Origin: Planctomycetota bacterium
GTDB lineage: Bacteria; Planctomycetota; PUPC01; DSUN01
Length of the DNA: 15,865 nt
Direction of reading: 5' to 3'
NCBI GenBank assembly: GCA_016872875.1
Contig: VGYW01000183.1
Location: 1 to 15,865 of the forward strand
The position numbers and the translations under genes were made by a program. Of this stretch, positions 7,433 to 13,878 are shown in pieces. Below the pieces are notes generated by a model. The model did not search any database. It had not been told where the DNA came from and saw only the letters and a list, made by a program, of their open reading frames with translations. Position 1 is the first letter of the stretch; each line of letters starts with the position of its first letter.

Positions 7433-8791
7433 CCGCTTCCGGAAGACCTTGCCTGCCACCCGACGCATCAGCCTCCAGGCGTCGCGGGGCGAGCGGATGC
7501 GGCGGAGCTGGCGCCAGAGGGCGCGGAGGCGGCTGTCGCGCGCGTAGGCGAACTCGGCCTGTAGCTCGCGGAAGCGCGCCTCGAGCTCAGCCTCGGTCAT
7601 GTCGGCCAGGGGATACGACGCCCGGTCGGTGCGGATGGCCTCGAAGTCCAGCTTCACCCCCTTGGCCTTCAGCTCGTCGTAGATTTCGCAGCCTGGCAGG
7701 GGTGCGAGGATTTTCCAGATGGTGCGCTCGGCGCCAAGCTCGCGGGCAAGGCCAACGCTCGCCTCGATGTCGGCCCGCGTCTCGATGGGGGCGCCGAGCA
7801 TGAAGTAGGCGATGACCCGGATGCCCGCGCGCTTCGTGGCGGCCACGGCGCGCCGCGTGTCGGCCACCGTGTGGTCCTTCCCGTAGTAGGCCAGCACGTG
7901 GTCCCTGCCCGACTCGACCCCGTAGCAGAGGGCGAAGCAGCCCGCGCGCTTCATCGCGGCCAGGAGCTCGTCGTCCACCAGGTCGGGCCGCGCGTTGGCG
8001 ATCCAGTGGAAGCGGAGCCGTCTTCGGCGGACCACTTCGCAGAAGGCCAGCACCCAGCCGCGCTCCACCGTGAACGTGCTGTCGCGGAAGAACACCCCGT
8101 CGGCCCCTCGCGCCCGTAGTTCCGCAATCTCGTCGGCCAGGTGCTCCGGCGACTGGTGGATGTACTTGCCCGGGATTGAGCAGAAGCGGCACCTGAAAGG
8201 GCATCCGCGCGACGCGATGACCGATGCGCATCTGTAGCCATACTGGTAGGTGAAGCTGCCCTCGTCAAGATAATAGTCGAGGTCGTAAAAATCGTGGGGA
8301 GTCGAAAGAAGGTCGAGGTCGGCGATCCGCTCGCGCGCTGGTCCCAGCTCGATGCGATCGCCGGACCGCCAGACGAGGCCACGAAGCCCGGCGATCGGCT
8401 CGCCCGCGTCCAGGAGCGCACACAGCTCCGCCAGTGTCTTCTCTCCTTCGCCGATGCAGAGATAGTCGAAGGCGGGGTGGTCGCGCATGGTCTGTTCGGG
8501 CTCCATCGAGGCGTGGAAGCCGCCGATGATGAGCCTGGCCGCGGGAAGAAGCTGGCGTGCGCGGGCGGCGAGCCGGCCCGCCCGGGCGATGCTCGGGGTG
8601 AGGGCAGTGAAACCTATCAGGTCAGGCCGGGCCTCGACCAGGAGCTTCTCCCAGCGCGCCCGCTGCGCGGGCACCTGGAGGTCCACGATGCGCGCCTCGT
8701 GGCCCCGCGCGGCCAGGTAGGCCGCCAGGTAGCCCAGGCTCAGCGGCGGGTAGCTCCCGCCGGTGTCGGGTTGAACAAGCATCACGCGCAT
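7421..8791 (-). CDS. B12-binding-domain radical SAM protein (copy 1)
   Basis: This is a 456-residue class B-like radical SAM protein. Residues 1 to about 140 form a cobalamin-binding-like Rossmann domain (MRVMLVQPD, SYPPLSLGYLAAYL, IIGGFHAS). The radical SAM core starts near 185 with SRGCPFRCRFC, giving Cys197, Cys201 and Cys204 for the 4Fe-4S cluster. GVESG and the AYFMLGAPIET strand are also typical. Relatives include methylases and ring-forming enzymes of the BchE/HpnJ type; the substrate cannot be told. The ATG at 8791 is preferred because AAGGTG lies 6 nt upstream and the paralogue starts at the same point; a GTG at 8800 is in frame. It shares most motifs with the upstream neighbour, so the pair arose by duplication. 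It ends immediately before the deacetylase start. Confidence 0.92.
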   Translation of the reverse strand: MRVMLVQPDTGGSYPPLSLGYLAAYLAARGHEARIVDLQVPAQRARWEKLLVEARPDLIGFTALTPSIARAGRLAARARQLLPAARLIIGGFHASMEPEQTMRDHPAFDYLCIGEGEKTLAELCALLDAGEPIAGLRGLVWRSGDRIELGPARERIADLDLLSTPHDFYDLDYYLDEGSFTYQYGYRCASVIASRGCPFRCRFCSIPGKYIHQSPEHLADEIAELRARGADGVFFRDSTFTVERGWVLAFCEVVRRRRLRFHWIANARPDLVDDELLAAMKRAGCFALCYGVESGRDHVLAYYGKDHTVADTRRAVAATKRAGIRVIAYFMLGAPIETRADIEASVGLARELGAERTIWKILAPLPGCEIYDELKAKGVKLDFEAIRTDRASYPLADMTEAELEARFRELQAEFAYARDSRLRALWRQLRRIRSPRDAWRLMRRVAGKVFRKRMNG

Positions 8792-8806
8792 TCTGGACAC
8801 CTTGGG

Positions 8807-8894
8807 GGATGGGTGGATGGATGGATGAATGGATGAATGTCAGAGCCCGCGTCCGCTCTGGCAATCATCCATTCATCCAAACATCCATTCATCC
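8807..8894. repeat. Nested hairpin of inverted 8-bp arrays between the radical SAM genes
   Basis: Four 8-bp units (GGATGGGT, GGATGGAT, GGATGAAT twice; 8807-8838) face four inverted units (8863-8894; ATTCATCC type). The 24-nt spacer holds an inner CAGAGC / GCTCTG stem. The structure begins 10 nt after the stop codon of radical SAM copy 2 and ends 15 nt before the start of copy 1. It fills nearly the whole 113-nt gap. Confidence 0.88.
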
Positions 8895-8904
8895 CCTTCT
8901 TGTG

Positions 8905-10356
8905 TCAACCCTTGCCATTCTCCCGACCACGCAGCCCAGTTCGCCGCGCGAGCTTGCTGGCCAGGTGCCGCACGTCGCGCCAGGAGCGGACGGAGCGGAG
9001 CATCTCCCAGCGTCGGCGCCAGACCTCGCCCCGCGTGGGCTTGCGCTGGAACTCCGCGACGAGTTGGTGGTGAAGGGCCTCCAGCTCCTCCGGGGCAAGG
9101 TCGCCCACGGGAATAGTCGCGCGGTTGAACACGAAGTGCTCGAAGTCGGGCTTGTAGCCGCGCGCCAGGAAGTCGTCGTAGAGCGGCGCGCCGGGCAGCG
9201 GGGTGAAGATGAACCAGTAGGTGTAGCGTGCGGCCAGCTCGCGGGCGAGGCGGCGGCTAGCCTCGATGTCGGCCCTCGTCTCGATGGGCGCCCCTATCAT
9301 GAAGTAGGCCGCCGTGGCGATGCCGTGCTGGTGGCAGAGGCGGAACGCCTCGCGGGCCTGCTCCACGGTCGTCCCCTTGCCGTAATAGTCGAGGATGCGC
9401 TGGCTGCCGCTCTCGACGCCGAAGTAGACGGCCTCGAGCCCCGCTTCTGCCATGAGGGCGAGCTGCTCCTCGTCCAGGGTGTCAACTCGGCTGTTGCACA
9501 GCCAGCGCATCCTGAGGCCCGCTCGGCGCTTCGCCGCGCAGAAGTCGCGGAGCCAGCGGCGGTTGATGTTGAACGTGCTGTCGCGGAAGTAGACGCTCCG
9601 CGCCCCCTGGCGGGCCAGCCAGCGCATCTCGTCAACCACCCGCTCCGGGGAGCACACCAGGTAGCGGTGCGACCAGAAGCGCTGCGAGGCGCAGAAGCGG
9701 CAGCGGAACGGGCAGCCGCGCGAGACGATCGCGCTCGCGCACTTGAACGTCCAGCGCCCCGTGTAACCCCCATACCAGAGGTAGTGGTCGAGGTCGTAGT
9801 GCGGGTGGGGCAGGGGGAGGGAATCGAGGTCGTGGATGCGCTCGCGCGGCGGACCCAACTCGATTTGGGATTTCGGATTTCGGATTTCGGATTTCAATCC
9901 GCAATCCGCAATCCGCAATCCGCAATCGGAACGCCAGGCGAGGCCGGGGAGGCCCGCGGGCGATTGGCCGGCGGCCAGGCGGTCACAGAGCTCGGCAAGG
10001 GTGAGCTCGCCTTCGCCGACGACGCCGAGGTCGAAGACGGGATAGCTCCGCAGGGTTTCTTCGGGCAGGAAGCTCACGTGGTAGCCGCCGAGGACGATGG
10101 TGGCGTCGGGGAGCACCTGCCTGGCGGCGAGTGCGGCGGCGTTGGCCGCGGCGATGGTGGGCGTCATGGCCGTCAGGCCCACGATGCGGGGCGCGAACCC
10201 TGCGAGGCTGCCCGGCCAGGCGGCCCTCTGGGCGGGCACCTGGAGGTCGAACACCCGCGGCTCGTGCCCCCTCTCCGCCAGATAGGCCGCGAGCGAACCC
10301 AGGCTCAGGGGCGGGTAATCTGAATCCATCGGAGGCTGTATCAGCGCCACACGCAT
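8905..10356 (-). CDS. B12-binding-domain radical SAM protein (copy 2)
   Basis: This is a 483-residue paralogue of the downstream radical SAM protein. The cobalamin-binding-like domain (MRVALIQPP, DYPPLSLGSLAAYL, VLGGYHVS) is followed by the core with GCPFRCRFC (Cys215, Cys219, Cys222), FGVESG and AYFMIGAPIET. The ATG at 10356 is chosen over upstream codons because GGGGAGG lies 7 nt before it and the protein then aligns with its paralogue. The preceding ATP-grasp stop overlaps it (TGATG), implying translational coupling. Residues 144-164 are encoded by a nine-unit heptamer array absent from the paralogue, placed between the two domains just before the conserved IELGP. It probably works with the ATP-grasp enzyme in the same pathway; the reaction is unknown. 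Confidence 0.93.
   Translation of the reverse strand: MRVALIQPPMDSDYPPLSLGSLAAYLAERGHEPRVFDLQVPAQRAAWPGSLAGFAPRIVGLTAMTPTIAAANAAALAARQVLPDATIVLGGYHVSFLPEETLRSYPVFDLGVVGEGELTLAELCDRLAAGQSPAGLPGLAWRSDCGLRIADCGLKSEIRNPKSQIELGPPRERIHDLDSLPLPHPHYDLDHYLWYGGYTGRWTFKCASAIVSRGCPFRCRFCASQRFWSHRYLVCSPERVVDEMRWLARQGARSVYFRDSTFNINRRWLRDFCAAKRRAGLRMRWLCNSRVDTLDEEQLALMAEAGLEAVYFGVESGSQRILDYYGKGTTVEQAREAFRLCHQHGIATAAYFMIGAPIETRADIEASRRLARELAARYTYWFIFTPLPGAPLYDDFLARGYKPDFEHFVFNRATIPVGDLAPEELEALHHQLVAEFQRKPTRGEVWRRRWEMLRSVRSWRDVRHLASKLARRTGLRGRENGKG
9865..9927. repeat. 63-nt heptamer array inserted in frame in radical SAM copy 2
   Basis: Minus-strand units are GATTGCG four times, GATTGAA, ATCCGAA three times, ATCCCAA. 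Nine units of seven give exactly 21 codons. The paralogue has only Gly-Asp-Arg between the same flanking codons (WRS and IELGP), so this is a demonstrable insertion or expansion. Confidence 0.93.
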
Positions 10357-11714
10357 CACCGCGCCTCCCCTGGGCCATTTCTGCCTTTTGCCTTTTGCCT
10401 TTTGCCCTTTGCCTTCGCTATCCGGTTCACCACGAGGCCCCACAGGTAAGCCGGCGCGCTGGAGAGGAACGGGGCAAGGTCATCCCAGGCTAAGACGGCC
10501 CACATCTTCTCGCCCGCGAGGGAGCGGAGCCAGCGCCAGGTGGTGAGCTTGCCCTGGCCGCGGTAGAGCCTGAAGGCCGAGAGGTCGCGCTGCACGCAGA
10601 CCCACTTGACCCCCGTGCGGCAGCGGAGCCGCGGCTCCACCCGCTCACCCAGCGCGTCGCGGTAAGCAATGTGCGCCAGGTTCACCCCGCAGCGGGCGCC
10701 GAGGGAGTCCCAGAGGCCGAAGCGGACGTTCACCTCGATGAGCTTCCAGGCGTTGTCGCGCGGGTCGAGCTTGAACTCCACCCCTCCGAGGCCGCGGTAG
10801 TTCACGGCGCGCAGGAGCCGCAGGGCCGCCTCGCTCAGCGCGGGGTCCGCCATGCTCTCCGCCATGCTCGCCGACCCCAGCCCCGGCGGCAGCACGCGGC
10901 ACTTGCGCCCCGCGAACGCCCCCAACAGCTCCCCCTCCCGCCCGATATAGAAACAGAAGTAGGCCAAGCGGTCGTCCTCACCTGGGATCATCTCTTGGAC
11001 GATTACTCCTGGTTTCACTCCGCACTCCGCACTCCGCACTCCGCACCCGCAGAGCGCGTCATAGCGGGCCAGAAGCTCCTCGGGTGTGCCGCACTGTATG
11101 ACCTTGGTTCCCACCCCGATGAGCCGCACAATCTCGGGGCTCTTCCAGTCGTGGCTCTCGGCCGGCTTGAGAAGGACTGGGAACTCTAGCTGCCCGGCCG
11201 CGCCCTCGGCCTCTGCGCGGTTGGCCGGTATGACCGTGCGTGGGGCTGGGATGTCGTGCTCGCGCGCGATTGACGCCAACCCGTCCTTCGTCAAAAGCCT
11301 CAGCACCGTCGCGTGCTCAGGCATCACGAAATGATAGTACCGCGAGAGCGCCTCCCGCTCCCGCGAGAGGAATAGCACCGTCGGGTCCCCCGTGGGATAC
11401 AGCACCGCCTTCCCGGGCAACCGCCGCCCGAACTCCAGGAGGAATTCGAGGTAGCCCGCCCCTCCGGGGCGGGCCAAGGGGGCTGTGGGCGGGGGCTCCG
11501 TCCCCCGCGGAGAGTAGGAGAAGACGCGGGGCGCAGAGGCCCCGCCCACAACGAGGTCAGGCGTGACCACTGGCGTGCAGTAGCGGGAGTTCATCCCCAG
11601 CGCGTCGGGGTGCGGGTCGAGAGCGAACACGCGGACGCCCTCGCGCCCAAGTGCCCTGACCAGCCCGAGGCCGAGATAGCTCATGTAGAGGACGACGGCG
11701 GGTGCGTCAGCCAC
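10356..11714 (-). CDS. ATP-grasp ligase (carboxylate-amine ligase type)
   Basis: This is about 452 residues. The N-terminus VVLYMSYLGLGLVRALG is a preATP-grasp Rossmann start. FPVLLKPAESHDW supplies the ATP-binding Lys, VIVQEMIPGEDD the hinge, and GVEFKLDP...KLIEVNVRFG the Mg-binding Asp/Glu/Asn strand. Such enzymes join a carboxylate to an amine through an acyl phosphate. The GTG at 11714 is chosen because GAGGTG lies 7 nt upstream and a strong promoter would start RNA near 11760; an ATG at 11747 is in frame but has no ribosome site. Three repeat elements lie inside: a palindrome after residue about 55, a heptamer array near residue 225, and a heptamer array forming the lysine-rich C-terminus. 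It is first in the operon and overlaps the radical SAM gene by 1 nt. Confidence 0.88.
   Translation of the reverse strand: MADAPAVVLYMSYLGLGLVRALGREGVRVFALDPHPDALGMNSRYCTPVVTPDLVVGGASAPRVFSYSPRGTEPPPTAPLARPGGAGYLEFLLEFGRRLPGKAVLYPTGDPTVLFLSREREALSRYYHFVMPEHATVLRLLTKDGLASIAREHDIPAPRTVIPANRAEAEGAAGQLEFPVLLKPAESHDWKSPEIVRLIGVGTKVIQCGTPEELLARYDALCGCGVRSAECGVKPGVIVQEMIPGEDDRLAYFCFYIGREGELLGAFAGRKCRVLPPGLGSASMAESMADPALSEAALRLLRAVNYRGLGGVEFKLDPRDNAWKLIEVNVRFGLWDSLGARCGVNLAHIAYRDALGERVEPRLRCRTGVKWVCVQRDLSAFRLYRGQGKLTTWRWLRSLAGEKMWAVLAWDDLAPFLSSAPAYLWGLVVNRIAKAKGKRQKAKGRNGPGEAR
10376..10410. repeat. Heptamer array encoding the ATP-grasp C-terminus
   Basis: The plus strand reads CATTTCT, GCCTTTT three times, GCCCTTT. 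In the gene it encodes AKGKRQKAKGRN near the C-terminus, directly before the ribosome site of radical SAM copy 2. Confidence 0.88.
11013..11047. repeat. Heptamer array inside the ATP-grasp gene
   Basis: Minus-strand units are GGTGCGG, AGTGCGG three times, AGTGAAA. It encodes CGVRSAECGVK just before the conserved VIVQEMIPGEDD hinge. The layout (GCGG-type units closed by GAAA) mirrors the GATTGCG...GATTGAA arrays. Confidence 0.88.
11485..11549. repeat. GC-rich palindromic element inside the ATP-grasp gene (type A, copy 2)
   Basis: Arms beginning GTGGGCGGGG and ending CCCCGCCCAC are complementary over about 25 bp around a loop of about 15 nt (GAGAGTAGGAGAAGA). The arms match those of the element at 4541-4586. 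It encodes SPRGTEPPPT in a loop region between the first and second conserved strands of the enzyme. Confidence 0.8.
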
Positions 11715-11766
11715 CCTCGCACACCTCGCTCCCTGCCCGCCCGCCATTTTGGAAACCCATACAACG

Positions 11767-11795
11767 ATTATGTCACAAGCGGGCCGCTCAGTCAA
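11767..11795 (-). promoter_or_regulatory. Sigma70-like promoter for the ATP-grasp operon
   Basis: On the minus strand TTGACT (11795-11790) and CATAAT (11772-11767) are separated by 17 nt; each box matches five of six consensus bases. RNA would start near 11760, about 45 nt before the GTG at 11714, placing the GAGGTG ribosome site in the leader. No binding-site data are available. Confidence 0.6.
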
Positions 11796-11847
11796 CGCCG
11801 GTTCACCCATTACGGCCGAAACACCCATTCCTACCATTGTTGAGGCT

Positions 11848-11882
11848 CACACGCACACACACCCACACCCACACCCTCACAC
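11848..11882. repeat. CA-rich simple repeat
   Basis: The stretch alternates CACACGCACACACACCC with ACACCC hexamer-like units. It is in the noncoding gap upstream of the operon promoter, and no function is visible. Confidence 0.7.
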
Positions 11883-12001
11883 GCCGGCACCCCTTGGCAC
11901 ACGCCGCAGGATTCCTCGCCGCCAAACCATAAGCTCCTGACACATATACGCTTACGTGGCCGGCTGCTGGCCGGGACCCCGCCTCAGCCCCGCCTCCCGG
12001 C

Positions 12002-12047
12002 CCCATCGTTGAGGCCCCTGGACCAGCACTCGACCCTCAACAATGGG
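12002..12047. repeat. Hairpin with 13-bp stem, plus a distant third copy of the arm
   Basis: CCCATCGTTGAGG (12002-12014) faces CCTCAACAATGGG (12035-12047) across a 20-nt loop. One mismatch becomes a G-U pair in minus-strand RNA. A 12-bp copy of the same arm, CCATTGTTGAGG, also occurs at 11834-11845. It lies in the gap (11796-12453) between the Argonaute gene and the operon promoter, where I see no credible gene. Confidence 0.6.
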
Positions 12048-12205
12048 CAGGCCGGCCCGGGGCGAGGGGGCGGACAGGGCCTGGACGGACCGGCCCCGCC
12101 GTGGCTCGGACCGCCCGTTGCCCATTCTCGGCCTTCCGGCTCAGTCTACCCCAGACACGCCGGTCTCGCCGGCTAGGCAAGTTCTGTGCTACACACTTCT
12201 CCAAC

Positions 12206-12268
12206 CGCCAAGACGCCAAGGCCGCCAAGAGGAAAGCTCCGAGCGACGAGCCGCGAGCTTCGAGCCAA
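12206..12268. repeat. Degenerate 8/9-bp and 7-bp tandem units downstream of the Argonaute gene
   Basis: CGCCAAGA, CGCCAAGG and CCGCCAAGA (12206-12230) are followed at 12241-12268 by four heptamers, GAGCGAC, GAGCCGC, GAGCTTC, GAGCCAA. It is noncoding and resembles the decayed arrays elsewhere in the window. Confidence 0.65.
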
Positions 12269-12453
12269 TACCGACAGACGAAGACGCGTCTTCGGGCGCC
12301 CTTGGCAACCGGGCTGTCGGGGTGCAATGCACCACCGCGCCGGGTCCCGCGGCAGCCAGCCGGATCAAAGCCACCGCTATCCGCGGAAGTACCAGCAGGA
12401 ACAAGTCTTTCGCCTGATCAGCATGGCAGGGTGCTGTGGCCCGCCCGCCCCGA

Positions 12454-13878
12454 TCACATGTAGAACTTGAACTGCGGGAGAGGATCACGCTCAGGTGGTA
12501 TCTCCTGCATGATCTCCCCCACAAGGTCAGAGAATCTCAGCGTGATCGGTGACTTGCCACCCAGTCGCGACGAGTTCCAGTTCATCTTCGTAAGAACGAG
12601 CACCTCCCTAAGGAGCGTCTCCCGGGATGTGTCTTGGCCTATGTGGTCAGCAACACGGATGGGAGAAGGCACATGAAGGCTGTGGAATTGGCCGAGATCC
12701 GCAATGAAACCAGTTGTGTACAGGTAATCCTTGTCGCCAATGGTGAAGCGCGTGCCACGAAGGGGTGGGTACGAAGCAGTTGTCAGGAGTCTCACAAAGC
12801 TCTGCCGGGTATCGAGCGAAAGCAGATCGAACCGGCTTACTCTTCTGCCCAAAACTGCCTTGAACCCTATCCGCTCCTCGGGCCAGTAGACAGAAGACTT
12901 GTGAACCACAACCCTCTGAGGCGTCTGCTGCATCTCATCCCTATAGCGATCCAAGGCGATGGTGAGAATCCGCTCCGCCCGCTCTGCATTCAGGTGGGGA
13001 GAGCGTGTGCCCTTCTCCCTTGAGTTCCAGTTGAAGTCTGGCCCTCTAAGTACCAGCCCGTTTCCGTGTTCGTCGAACGCCTGGACGAGGCTCGTATGAA
13101 CCAACGGATTAGTGGAGCCCAGAGATCGATAGAACGCGATGCCAAGATAGCAAGTACCAGGAGTGAGCCCTGTCGGTCCCCATGGCGCTCCGCCAGCTTT
13201 GAAGTAAAGGCCCGTGAAGAAGTTCCACGCGACCTTTGAGGGATGGTCTCTCTCGCGGCCGTCAACGGTCTGCTGTCGCACCAACTGGGTGGGGATTCGG
13301 TACTTCATTGCGAGCGCTTTGAAGGCCCGCCTCAGGTCCCTATGAACATCGCCTAGATGAGGGTCCCGGTAGTTTGTGACTCTGCACTTCGCGTACAGTA
13401 CATCGGGAAGCGCGAGGACGATGCATGTCGGTGGCTGGTCCTTCGTCGAAAGAAGCCCCAGTTTCCTCTCTAGGAGACCGAGGAGAGCATCGAAACGCAT
13501 CCGGGATGGGCGAGTCTCAAGGACTCCTTCGACCTCGGCCTGGCAGAGCTGTGCGTTCCAATCGTCATCAAACTGTAGCTCCGAGAAGAATCCTCTGTCC
13601 GACATGAAACCCGGGAACTCTGGATGCTTATCATCACCAGCTACCCCAGCTGAACACTTGCGCACCCACTCCCGGGCCGTTGCCATGGATTCGGCGGTCC
13701 CGATGAAACCCAGATGAATCACGTCCGGGTGGTGTCGGCGTGGGCTGAACGACTTCGGGCCAAACCGTGAGATCCCCAGTTTCGGATCAACATGTAACCT
13801 CGAGTCAGCGAACTCCAGTTTGGGTTCGCCCAGGTACTGGCAATGAATGCAAGGAAGGTCAGCCTGTCTATTCGTCAT
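12454..13878 (-). CDS. Short prokaryotic Argonaute (MID-PIWI, catalytically inactive)
   Basis: This is 474 residues, the usual length of short pAgos, which lack N and PAZ domains. The N-terminus GEPKLEFADSRLHVDPKLGI and HLGFIGTAES, the MID-like TQLVRQQT (about 197-204), AWNFFTGLYFKAGGAPW (217-233) and the PIWI end LTKMNWNSS...PITLRFSDLVGEIM...KFYM are family hallmarks. The slicer residues are gone: the first catalytic Asp position reads GIAFY (about 246-250) and the third reads VHKSS (325-329), so guide-directed target recognition without cutting is expected. The ATG at 13878 has GGAGGAG 7 nt upstream and overlaps the HNH-APAZ gene by 11 bp; upstream in-frame ATGs lack this. It should form a complex with the HNH-APAZ protein that senses invader nucleic acid. 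GC is lower than in the flanks. Confidence 0.93.
   Translation of the reverse strand: MTNRQADLPCIHCQYLGEPKLEFADSRLHVDPKLGISRFGPKSFSPRRHHPDVIHLGFIGTAESMATAREWVRKCSAGVAGDDKHPEFPGFMSDRGFFSELQFDDDWNAQLCQAEVEGVLETRPSRMRFDALLGLLERKLGLLSTKDQPPTCIVLALPDVLYAKCRVTNYRDPHLGDVHRDLRRAFKALAMKYRIPTQLVRQQTVDGRERDHPSKVAWNFFTGLYFKAGGAPWGPTGLTPGTCYLGIAFYRSLGSTNPLVHTSLVQAFDEHGNGLVLRGPDFNWNSREKGTRSPHLNAERAERILTIALDRYRDEMQQTPQRVVVHKSSVYWPEERIGFKAVLGRRVSRFDLLSLDTRQSFVRLLTTASYPPLRGTRFTIGDKDYLYTTGFIADLGQFHSLHVPSPIRVADHIGQDTSRETLLREVLVLTKMNWNSSRLGGKSPITLRFSDLVGEIMQEIPPERDPLPQFKFYM

Noticed and set aside
9865..9927. Possible CRISPR-like array
   Set aside because: Units are 7 bp, contiguous and without spacers; no cas genes are present.
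8809..10323. Plus-strand 504-residue open frame opposite radical SAM copy 2
   Set aside because: It is an antisense shadow of a gene with clear CxxxCxxC and B12-domain motifs; it starts inside an 8-bp array and translates repeats.
12043..12470. Plus-strand open frames of 94-124 residues downstream of the Argonaute gene
   Set aside because: They overlap one another in different frames, translate repeat units, and lack a convincing start or domain.
12454..13878. Argonaute as an active slicer
   Set aside because: The tetrad positions that can be placed carry Ala and Ser instead of Asp, as in other short pAgos.
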